64,000 nt of DNA, taken from Meghimatium bilineatum. Lineage: Eukaryota; Mollusca; Gastropoda; Stylommatophora; Philomycidae. The stretch is taken from the NCBI GenBank assembly GCA_034231615.1, contig CM067298.1:2919834-2983833 (forward strand), given 5' to 3'. This document shows, piece by piece, positions 28,623-38,800 of the stretch (positions are counted from its first letter, which is position 1; each line of letters opens with the position of its first letter). The translations under genes were made by a program, and so were the position numbers. Under the pieces are notes generated by a model. It saw nothing but the letters and a program-made list of their open reading frames with translations, had not been told where the DNA came from and did no database searches.

Positions 28623-28915
28623 GAGGTGTACAGGAGAAGTCACAGAAGAGGTGTATAGGAGAAGTCACAGAAGAGGTGTATAGGAGAAGTCACAGAAGAG
28701 GTGTATAGGAGAAGTCACAGAAGAGGTGTATAGGAGAAGTCACAGAAGAGGTGTATAGGAGAAGTCACAGAAGAGGTGTATAGGAGAAGTCACAGAAGAG
28801 GTGTATAGGAGAAGTCACAGAAGAGGTGTATAGGAGAAGTCACAGAAGAGGTGTATAGGAGAAGTCACAGAAGAGGTGTATAGGAGAAGTCACAGAAGAG
28901 GTGTATAGGAGAAAG
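28623..28915. repeat. 25-bp tandem array, about 11.7 near-identical units
   Basis: Unit GAGGTGTATAGGAGAAGTCA plus CAGAA, repeated every 25 bp with virtually no divergence except in the first unit (ACAGG for ATAGG). The lack of variation indicates recent expansion. The period is not a multiple of three. Confidence 0.93.
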
Positions 28916-28954
28916 TTGTTGAAATTTGTTGGACCTGTTCGATTTCAGTTTTGC

Positions 28955-29830
28955 GCAGTAAGTAAGCCCATAAATATTATCAGAAACGTGGACAATAAAC
29001 AAAGAACTCGAAAATAGAATTGATTCCTTTGACATATGGATGTTCAGAAGAATAGCTATAATTATAGAAAGAGAATAACTAGAATGAGTTACTATAAAGT
29101 CCCGGGTATGCCTATGCTAAAAAACCATCTACAGTGGTGATCCTCATAGCCGGTCATGCTCAAGTATAAAGACCCGTGTACAGAAAGGTAAACATGACGT
29201 GAAATGCCGATTGTGATTATTTCCGGACATTTCGTTGGTCGGCCATGACTATTTTTGGCATGCGACTCCAATTATATAAATACTGACCAACGGAAACACG
29301 ACAACAATCAAAAACGTAACGAATGAAGTCACGATTACTTTCTGTACAGAGATTTTCTTTACCCCCGACGGTCTCGCCCGAACTGTCCAAGAACATTTGC
29401 GGCCAGAATATGTCGCTCAGATTCATCAATATAGGCATTCTGAGAGAAATTAATGTAAAAGAACACTAGCCAAACATCATGGTTCTTTCCACTAAACTAC
29501 ACTATTTTGGCCATATCAAACGCCATGACGGCCTAGAGAAGACAATAACTGAGAGGATGATGCCAGGGAGACGAACACGAGTCTGACCAAGAAGAAGATG
29601 GACGCATATCAAAGACCATCTGAATATGATAGTAACAGAAGTAGGAAGACTAGCTCAATATCGACAGAAGTTTTGGCAGACTATGATGACCTACATCCTA
29701 CAAGATATGCTACCTGATGATGTGGTTATCAGACGTAGGAAATATTTCATTTATCATCATGCTTCCTACTTGAATTTACCAATTAACTATCAACGAACTC
29801 ATAGACATATCTGTAGCTGAATTTCAAAAG
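28955..29830 (+). mobile_element. RTE/CR1-like LINE C-terminal relic(s)
   Basis: Plus-strand pieces: NKELENRIDSFDIWMFRRIA (about 28998-29058), a C2H2-like CPRTFAARI stretch at about 29390, and LHYFGHIKRHDGLEKTITER then MMPGRRTRVRPRRRWTHI (about 29500-29610) running to LNMIVTEVGRL. These are the usual final blocks of RTE-like RTs but in scrambled order, so more than one copy may be involved. No RNase H. Confidence 0.6.
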
Positions 29831-31229
29831 TGCATGTAACAAATCGCCATCATCATCATGTGATGGTCGTTGCAGAACACTATAGAAGAAGAGGGGGAAC
29901 TTCATGGAAACAGATGAAAGCGAACAAAGATGATATCACAACACTTCAAATGAAAAAAAAAACTATTAAAGGAAATAAAGATCAAACAAATAAGGTAAAA
30001 CAAATACAGTTTTTGGACTTGAAAGATATGAAATCTGTTGAATACCTTACTTAATGGTAGAGTTGATGAGAGGCGAGCAAGATGTAGGCAGAGATATAGG
30101 CCTAAGTGGGAGGGAAACATCCGAGATGGACATGTTACAGTGTTAAAATGAATAGGTCCTATTGCACAAAGAGAGGCTCTTCCTCGACATATATTCCTCG
30201 TCCTCATCTCTGTGTAATATTCGGTTTTTGTTTCTGACCTGATGAAGCTTTTAAAGTCGAAACGTCGTGTGTTTTTGTGGTTACATTGTGTACTTCAATA
30301 CTGGCAACACTTCCTACATATTACTATTTCCCCCATATTTTACCAGGATTAGTTTCGTGTACTCGGTGTCACACATCTTGGCATAACCCATTTCCTCCGT
30401 GGTTTTTATTGTCTCACGACACAATGTGTACTCAAAGCAACCATAGATATGTGTCGAACCAGCCAAGATGAGTGACGCTGTGTGGTGGCGGCACCATTAT
30501 GAAAAATTTGGTAAAATAACTTACGTGAAATTCGATTATTTTTTTGAAATAACCAACCACATTTGTGATGCCTATGCTCCACTCCCCCCATGTTGTATAG
30601 ATGTATGTGGATCAATGTGTTAAATTTATATTTGGTAAAACAATGCAGGCGTTGGTTCACCGAATGTTCTATAGAGTGTTAAAAATGTATTGATATTTAT
30701 CTATTATATTTTATTCAAAATAATTACCGTATTATGTGGCCCTCATTAGACAGGTCTGTTGCCCACAATTTCAAATTTTGTTCTCCGCTATACATAGGAG
30801 AGCCACGTGGTGAGCGTCGAGAACCACTATTAAAGCCTGATACTATTTGGATGGAACTTTTTTGTGTAATTTTTTTAGAAGGCAAAATTACCGAAAGTTT
30901 AGTTTGTTTTATCTATATTCTTTTTACTTACATGACATGGTAGTTCTTTTGTTGATTTTTATTCCATTTCCATAAAACCCATAGCCTGTTAGGATCGCTG
31001 GGGCACTGTAGTCGATGCATTCACAGATTTATCATAAGCAATGGGGATGCCTGCAGAAATATAATATGCCCCACGGCCGTCTCCAATAAGACCTGGTAGC
31101 TAGAATTGTCAGGTGGCTGGACGAGACCCAAGTTCGGCTTTCGATTGGTCACTATTTATATACTTGGAGTCGCTGTGGCTATTTTTGCATGCTATTCCAA
31201 GTATAGAGTATATATAGAGAAACCAAGGA
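29831..31229. other. no gene; intergenic, one Penelope-tail-like motif
   Basis: AT-rich intergenic sequence between INPP5A and PSME3. The only structured item is CTGATGAAGCTTTTAAAGTC followed by GAAACGTCG at 30238-30266 (see 25865-25905). I found no ORF with family resemblance. Confidence 0.45.
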
Positions 31230-31500
31230 AAATTGTGTTGACATCTTATGAGGATGAACGACTAACTTCCCATAAAAGCTTCCCAGAGCAGACCAAGGAA
31301 AAGATGGATAGACAACATCAAGACTATCCTGAATAAACATGACTACACCTCAACCAGTGCGATACATCTGGCTCTGGAACATAGACATCACCTCCTTCAC
31401 AAACCCCTACAATCAACGGCAAGTGTGAGAGCTACGATAGCACCACCTGGGGATAGACAATATATTCCAAGTATATAAATAGTGACGAACCGAAATCCAA
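31230..31500 (+). mobile_element. RTE-like LINE C-terminal end
   Basis: The plus strand encodes PRKRWIDNIKTILNKHDYTS-type sequence (about 31290-31350, with a frameshift), then TSAIHLALEHRHHLLHKPL. A parallel fragment at 62110-62260 shares CATCCTGAA-AAACA, CATCTGGCTCT and ACCACCTGGGGA. This is a repeated 3' end of an RTE-like family. Confidence 0.55.
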
Positions 31501-31849
31501 CAATAATTTTAAAAAAACGTAATGAATGAGGTCCTAATTAATTCAGTTGAAATGTCTTTATAGGGAGATGGTCGTGCCTGCCCATTCTTGTTGTCCAAGA
31601 TGTCTTTTCTTCATCTGCTTCTACCCGCTACTTTTGAAACATCATTATTTTCTGACAGGTACTCATGGCAGATTACATGCAAGTTTTCCTCACTTACCCT
31701 TGAAACTAGTAATTCTTGTTGTCCTGTATGCATCTATATTTTATTCCTTACTCACACATTTTTGTCTATGTTCGCTATAGAAATTGCACAGATTTGTTTA
31801 AAACACTTGTATTCACAGACCTGTATGGGGTGCAAAGGGAACGCATTGC

Positions 31850-33080
31850 TCTAGGCGGACCCAGGGTTAGCAGATAACCAAGATCCCAAATGTACATCCA
31901 CGCGGTGCACCCTGGAAACAGAAATACAGCAGCTCGAGCTAATTCTGGCTAAATCATTTGGGGATCGTGTCCGAGAATGTGGAGGTAGCAGATGGAAAGA
32001 GATTTGCCTGCACAAGAGACAGACTATCTCCGACACCACCAGCATCATCACATATAGCGACACTGTCAACATACAGTGAAGCTAGTCAGTCCAGTCCGAA
32101 CATTGGAGGGGCGGCCAATGTAAAATGCACGTAAAGGTAGATGCATGGCGAGAGACAAATATATTTCATACCGAGTACAATGAAAGGGCAGAACAGCGCT
32201 AGAGGGCAGCGCGAACTGCAAATAGAAAGTAAAAAGTCCCTAGGAAAGGGGAACTACAAGCTCCGTCAGCTCGAGACGAGTTTCTAGTTACCTGTGTTTC
32301 TTACAGGCAGAGACCCAGACCCATTCATTGGCATTTGGTAAAGCAAGAAGACCTAATCCAACTTTAATGTCGAGCCTTCCTAAACCGGAAATATGCTCGC
32401 GAAGAGAAAGGGTTCCGTACTCGATGCGCTCAGGCACAAAAGGGACAACGATTTAGCCCTGGCCCAACTCTACTGTCAGGTTTTCCTACACCGGAAATAC
32501 ACTTGAAGAGAGAAAGGGTTCAGTACCTGATGGGCTCAGGCGCTATTGGGACAAGGACGCTCAGCTCGAGATCGCCTTGCTCTCAAACGCGTAGTGTGAG
32601 ACTCGAACTTGGACAAGGGGTACACGATGTCGGTGAATGACACCTCGGCTAAGAGGGCGAAAGAGCCATGGTCCAACTCCTCTGTTGAGTTCTTCCCCTT
32701 AAGGAACCAGGCTCACGGATCAGAAACGGTTCAGTACCCAATGGGCACAGGCACAGCACGTCCAATTACACGAGGCAAGTTCATAGACAGTGGAACACCT
32801 CGTTCGAGTCAGACGAGAGCAAGAAAATCGTCTGGGCGAAGAGTCTCCGCTACGCGTGCCTGGAGACAGATATAAGGGTAGCCCACCCGAATTGTCAAGG
32901 CATGCCGAAATCGGATGTGCTAGGCCTACAAGGCGCATAACGGTGGCACAACGTAATCACGCTCCCGGCGGAAATCGCACGGATATCCGTGATGGTTACA
33001 ATGGAGCGAACGAAAAACAAACAAAACAGACCTGTATTACTTTCTCATATTTCGACATTGAATTATCTGGGATCCTAGAT
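31850..33080. other. GC-richer block with an unassigned ORF and three diverged repeats
   Basis: Base composition shifts visibly from AT-rich to near balanced, with many CpGs. On the plus strand, 31853-32080 is open without a Met (74 codons) and includes CTLETEIQQLELILAKSFGD and WKEICLHKRQTIS. It is preceded by an acceptor-like CATTGCTCTAG. From about 32358 to 32765 a unit starting CCAACT...CTTCC, with CCGGAAAT (first two units), AAGGGTTC and a GGGC(T/A)CAGGC motif, occurs three times in diverged form. Family unknown: a retroelement gag/LTR region or a host exon are both possible. Confidence 0.4.
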
Positions 33081-33254
33081 TAGTCATGACGAAGAATCAA
33101 CAGATGAAGTTCAAACACAATGGCAAGATTAACCACGATTGGGAAAGTAGGATCACCACTGTGTACAGATAAACATATATTATAAATCTTTGGTTATGTC
33201 CATATTTCCCTATGCTGTGCGGTTGAAAGGGCCGTACCTCACCACCATGTTGAT

Positions 33255-33495
33255 TATTTAAATTTTATTGTGAAACCATTCTAATCGTGTTGCACGATAC
33301 CATGGTTGCTGGTGCGCCTCTTGGCCTGGTATCTCCGACTTCAGTAGCAATGCTTACTTGGGCATGAATATGGTCATGCTCGATGTCAGGGATGGCCCGA
33401 CCAATCTTAGTTTCCAGCCTCTGTTGGCTGGACTAGGCCCCATCTCCACTTCAAGTGGTTGACATCGATGGGAGCACATTGTTTGAACCATGTTA
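33255..33495 (-). repeat. short element made of LINE-type 5' UTR core
   Basis: The minus strand reads CCATCGATGTCAACC, CAGCCAACAGAGGCTGGAAA, CTAAGATTGGTCGGGC, then CTGAAGTCGGAGATACCAGG CCAAGAGGCGCACC. These align along ~170 bp with the 5' UTR of B3 (36044-36190). Instead of an endonuclease ORF, only ~60 bp follow (with AATAAAATTTAAATAATC). ACCATGTT occurs at both borders (33242-33249 and about 33489-33497), a weak candidate TSD. Confidence 0.5.
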
Positions 33496-33499
33496 TCCT

Positions 33500-34000
33500 T
33501 ATATGAGTGCAAAATGAAGGGCGTCCATGACCACTGTCATCGTAGAAATGTCTTGTCTCATAGAGTAGTAATGTAGTAAATATTTGAAATCTTTGTTGTA
33601 TTGTTGCTCATATATTGACTTCTGCTAGTTATTTTATTCCATTCTCATTCCTCGTATATTTTTTTAATGTCTATCTCTAATTGTGTATACGTACCTCATT
33701 GTTACCTTGGACACCTCAGCGTTTCAATTTCTGCCATCTAATACTTTTGTGATAGCGCCATTATTTTTACTGTTTTTTCACTGCTTTATATTTTCATGAA
33801 AAAGAACTTTAAGGTTAAACGTTGAAAATGTCTATTTTTCCATACCAATAAGCCTATAGTTTGATATTCCTTGTGTTCACTGTAAAGCTTATCAACCTTG
33901 TGTTCTATGTTTTTATATATCTGTACAGCAGTCCCAGTTATACATCTGAAATAGATATATCCATGGAGGACAACGACTCATCAGTTCTCTCTTCCTCTAC
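33500..34000. other. no gene recognised (intergenic)
   Basis: AT-rich sequence without recognisable exon, LINE or SINE. A weak GAACTTTAAGG-TTAAACGTTG string at 33800-33825 vaguely recalls the Penelope-tail motif. Confidence 0.4.
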
Positions 34001-34001
34001 A

Positions 34002-34105
34002 TTTGTTCTCAAACTCCTACTGGTTAGCATGATGTATCTCAAATGCGGTGTGTTATGGTTTACAGCAATATCTTTCAGCCGGACACATTCAACGTGTCGA
34101 TCTGA
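34002..34105 (-). repeat. SINE-1 fragment
   Basis: Plus strand TTTGTTCTCAAACTCCTACT, ATGATGTATCTCAAATGCGG, GTTATGGTTTACAGC and CAGCCGGACACATTCAAC: the 3' half of SINE-1 in antisense, diverged. Confidence 0.65.
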
Positions 34106-34587
34106 GCAGACAATAAACCATGTGTAGTTAGCAATATTACAAGTTTTAAAACATCTACCGGTTATTCAAAATGTTCACTATATCTTGTCTATCTATTCAC
34201 ATCTCTAATTTTACTCTTATTCATTACAGAATCGCTGACGATCGGTGCGTTTGATATGTAGTAATATTGTGATGTCTCTGAATATTGATAACTTCTTCAA
34301 TCCAGATTCTTGGTCTTCTTCATAGTCAAATTTCATTATAACAACTTGGTCAGGACAGATGACATATGTATGTAATAACATCAATTCACTATATACAGCA
34401 CAAACAATATAGAATAATTATAATTGGGGATTTTGTAAGTGTTGTTGCATTGGGGGAAAATGTTATAAAAAGAATGGCTATAGAGAGATTCCACTGTATT
34501 AAGATGAGAAGTAAGTAAAAGTTACATCCGAACCTTCCCATAAGGAAATCAGAGCATGAAAGTTAGTGCTAGGTAGCGCCCATATGT

Positions 34588-34848
34588 TACAGGGGCTTGG
34601 AAAAGGAGCAAAGAATGGCAACACTGTTTACCTTCTATGTATGTCAGAATAAGTGACTACGGATGTGGAGTTGGCTGTACATTTTCATATAGGGTTCAAG
34701 TGACTCTGAAGCTATGCTAAAGTTGAATGCATCTGGTTGACAGGTGTAGTTATCATAGCTACGCTGTAAACCATGACACAACGCATTCTGTTTTCTGGAC
34801 TACATCCTGTTTATCTGCAGGAGTTTGGGAACAAACACAGAAAAAGTG
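34588..34848 (+). repeat. SINE-1 copy, near complete
   Basis: Plus-strand order GGAGCAAAGAATGGCAACAC, TTTACCTTCTATGTATGTCA, GTGGAGTTGGCTGTAC, ATATAGGGTTCAAGTGACTC, GTAAACCATGACACAACGCA, GGACTACATCCTGTTTATCT and GCAGGAGTTTGGGAACAAAC, then ACAGAAAAAG. Confidence 0.8.
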
Positions 34849-35129
34849 CTAGGAAAGAAGCCATAAAAGTGGGCCAAACACACTCCCCATCCCCAATAGT
34901 TTTCCCAAATAAAAAAGGGTCGTAAAAAAAAATTGCCAAGTACTGACCCTGTCCTTTCTTTGAAGGTCAACACCCCTGTACTGAAGATGTATCTACGCCC
35001 CTGGTCACATGCAAATGAAGTTGTGCCAGAGTTCAAGCAAGTACAGTGAAATCCTTCAATAGCCTATCCTTTAACAACACTCTTCAGAATCCAAAACTAT
35101 ATTATTGTTTGTACTGTCTGTTGCAAGTT

Positions 35130-35305
35130 TATATTACATCAATATTTCATCAGTTTGTGCTCTGTAGTGAATTTCTGTTATTACATCAATATTTCATCAG
35201 TTTATACTGTCTATAGCAAATTTCTGTTATTACATCAATATTTCATCAGTTTGTACTGTCTATAGCAAATTTCTGTTATTTCATCAATATTTCATCAGTT
35301 TGGAG
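35130..35305. repeat. about 56-bp tandem repeat, 3-4 units
   Basis: TTACATCAATATTTCATCAG followed by TTTGTACTGTCTATAGCAAA TTTCTGTTA recurs at 35133, 35190 and 35235 with a partial fourth at 35280. Units are close copies. It lies about 300 bp beyond the PSME3 polyadenylation signal. Confidence 0.75.
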
Positions 35306-35439
35306 CAAGTTGTTATAATGTGATTTGACTGCCCAACTAATTCCTACACTTGTATCAGGAAGGGTAGAATATGAAATTATTCACATTGAACAAGTAATAT
35401 CCCATTGAAGACTGATGCATCAGGTCGTTAGAATAAATA

Positions 35440-35535
35440 AATGGCAACACAACACATTTCCATCCTCTAGACTACAAATCTAGAAGGATTATTGTCCTGC
35501 TACAAGAGAGATTCATCGGGAGTTTGAGAATGAAC
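35440..35535 (+). repeat. SINE-1b 3' end
   Basis: ATGGCAACACAACACATTTC, CATCCTCTAGACTACAAATC, TTATTGTCCTGCTACAAGAG, then GGGAGTTTGAGAATGAAC and ATGAAGAAA. Same 3' variant as 19455-19630. Confidence 0.6.
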
Positions 35536-35614
35536 ATGAAGAAATACCACAAGTCAACAACTATAGTGACTGATGTTACGAGACAATCTGAAGACATCAA
35601 ACACACACAAAAGC

Positions 35615-35877
35615 TGAGATATTTAACAAATGTTTATTTGGATAAATGTCAAGGTCAAATTTCACTTCTGGTAGTGCCTAATTAAGTTTGATGAAATAAT
35701 GTTCTGTTTGACAATGTTGAGTCTCATGTATATACTAAAACCATACAGTAGATTGTTTCACTGACCGCATGCCCGCTCAAAATGTGCACTCTTGAAGTTT
35801 AAAGTTATTATTGTCCACAAATGTCTCACTTGATACAAACATATAAACAAACATTCCAGATGAATCTCGGAATCCCT
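35615..35877 (-). other. PSME3: PSME3 3' UTR
   Basis: About 260 nt from the stop codon (35880-35878) to just past the AATAAA at 35638-35633. AT-rich with no element inserted. The end is approximate. Confidence 0.6.
35633..35638 (-). terminator. polyadenylation signal AATAAA
   Basis: The minus strand reads ATCCAAATAAACATTTG about 240 nt after the PSME3 stop. It is the first canonical hexamer in the 3' UTR. Confidence 0.55.
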
Positions 35878-38800
35878 TCAGTACATGTTTTGGGCATTTG
35901 CTGATCGAGGTACTTTAATCTTGTCAATGTTCTTCATAATGATGTCAAACAGGGAAGCCTGTGAAAAACATACAGAATTATTCAGAGTCAATGATTAATT
36001 AAACAGCAACAGGCTGTCTACAAGTTCATTACAATATGGCCCCATCGAGGCCAGCACAGTGTAGTGGTGATGGGGCTTAGTTCAGCCATCAGGGGCTGGA
36101 AATTAAGACTGGTCGGGCAGTCCCACAGTTCTGCCAAAGTAGAGTGCTGAAGACGGAGGCATCCAGCCAAAAGGCGCACAGATAATCAGGATGCCACACA
36201 AAAAACACAATGGAAACATGTCTGTATTTATAAATAGTTATGGTGCCTGCCCTATACCTCAAAAGGGCCCAACCTCAGTTACTGGAAGTCCTTCTCAATT
36301 GCCCCGAGGAGCCAGGAGGCAAGGGAATAGAGCTACTGGCCAAACAAACAAACGACCAATAAAAATAATGCACTGGAATGCTGAGGGTGTCAACAGTAAA
36401 AGAGATGGATACAGCAAAAAATTGGAACTTGAAAATGTCCTCAGTGAAGAACAAGTTAACATATGCTGTATCCAAGAAACACACCTCAGCAGCGACATAG
36501 CCTTCAAAATCAGAGGCTACCAGTGCTACCGGTATGACAGAAAGGACAGGAGAAAGGGTGGAATTCTGACATAGTTAAAAACAATATCAGCGCATGTCAG
36601 CTGGAAGTATATATGGAAGGGGCAGAATACCAGATGCTCCACCTAAAAACAGACTGCAGAATTCCATCTCCTGAACTACTACTGCCCAAATGATAAAACA
36701 TTGGCACAAGACAATTCCAGACAAAGAAAGGCTTATGGTGTGTGGTGACTTCAACAGCCACTCTCAGAGCTGGGGCTACGATCATATCGACAAGAGAGGT
36801 AAGGAACTTGAGAGCTGGCAGGATGAAAATAATCTCATCCTTATTAACCAGCCAGCAGACTCACCAACCTTCTACTCGAGAGCATGGCACACCACCTCTA
36901 CACCAGACCTGGCATTCCACTCACCAGGCTTGGAATGGAACATCACACGTGTCGTTGGAAAGCAGCTTGGGGGTAGTGACCACAGACCAGTATTTCTGGA
37001 AATCCACAATGAATTTACCAAGGACAGCAGCACGCTCACTAGGTGGAACTATAAAAGGGCAGACTGGAAAATGTACCAGCATTTAACCAGTGTTCTAGCT
37101 AAGGACATGAACTTGGACAAAGACATCAATAGAGCAGTGAGTGAATTTAATAGATGTATACTACATGCTGCTAGTAAAACCATACCCAGGGGGGCACGCA
37201 AAAACTACAAACCCTACTGGAATGATGAACTGGAAAAGCTGCAAAATGAGATGGAAACATCTAGACAGCAGGCTGAGAACAGACCTAGCCAAGAACATCA
37301 CAACAAATATCAGCAAACAAAGGCTAAATTTCAAAGAGCCAAGTTACAAGCCAGACGGAGCAGCTGGAAAGAAAAAACAGAGTCGCTGAACCTAGAAAGA
37401 GATACTAGGAAATTATGGAAACTTGTAAAACAACTAAATGATGAAGGTACAGGGAAAAATACCAGGATCACACTTTATAAAGATAGAAACATTTTAACAG
37501 GTAAACTTGCAGCTGATTACTTTGCAGAAGACAATAACATCAAAGTCAGCCCAGACAAACAACAGGAGGTTCGAGAGAACCAGCAAAACATTGGACAAGA
37601 CGAACCTATACCTGAAGTCATGGACGCACCAATCACAATGAGAGAACTGGAGCATGCAATATCAAAATTGAAAATGTCCCCTGGAGCTGATGGAGTGTCC
37701 AATGAAATTATTAGAAACCTGGGAATTGCAGCAAGAGCAAAGCTACAGCAGATCTTAATACAAGCTGGTCCACATGTAATGTACCACAGGCGTGGAGAGA
37801 AGCAATAATGATACCACTCCTCAAATCAGGAAAAGATGGCAACACAGTCTCCAATTACAGACCCATCAGCCTCACAAGCTGTCTATGCAAAACAATGGAA
37901 CGCATTATCAATCTTAGGATGCAGTGGTACCTTGAAAGTGAAAACCTTCTGGTATCACAGCAAGCAGGTTACAGACAGTGCTACTCTACTGAAGATCAGA
38001 CAACCTACCTCTCCCAAGAGATTGAGGATGCTTTCCAAGATAAGAAACTGGTACTAGCAGCATGGATAGACCTCAGGAAAGCATTTGATAAGGTCTGGAA
38101 AGAAGGGTTAGCTCAGGAATGTACAAATGGGTAAAAGCATACCTGCATAATAGAAGAGCCAGGGTACAATTAGATGGTCGCAAGAGCAAGAAAGTTCTAC
38201 TGCGACATGGAGTCGCCCAGGGAGGAGTCCTGTCACCCACACTTTTCTTGGTTTACATCAATGTGACCTAGTTGCTGAACTACCACATGGAATCAAAGTG
38301 GCAATGTATGCTGACGACCTGGTGCACGGAAGAACATGCAACAGTGGCCACTAAAAAAATACAAAGAGCTATCAATGGCCTAACCTTATGTGCAAATAGA
38401 TGGTGCGTCAGCATTAACACAGATAAGTGCAGCACTACACTCTTTACCCTCTCACCAAAACAAAAAGCTGGTCATATCAAGATAGACGGAGAGATCTTGA
38501 AAGAAGACAAACAACCAACATACCTCGGAGTTACTTTTGATGATAAACTGACATGGAAGCAGCACATAAACAAAGCAACAACAAAAGCCAGGAGGAAGTT
38601 AGCTATCCTGAGAAAACTAAGTGGAACCACATGGGGAGCCAGTGGAAATATACTCAGTAAAGTTTACCAGCAAGGCATAAGACCACACCTGGAATATGGT
38701 TCAGCTGCGTGGTGTCCTGCATCAAACACCACATTACAAGATCTAGATAAAGTGCAAAACCAGGCACTTAGAATAATGTTGGGAGCAATGAAATCAACAC

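Noticed and set aside
28396..28668. Minus-strand 90-codon ORF with SGEEDFLEKAHEIMHFFQ
   Set aside because: It looked like a protein at first, but I could not tie it to a family, splice sites or the LINE C-terminal motifs, and it runs into the 25-bp array.
34800..35036. Minus-strand 89/78-codon ORF
   Set aside because: Its first part is antisense SINE-1 sequence. No other support.
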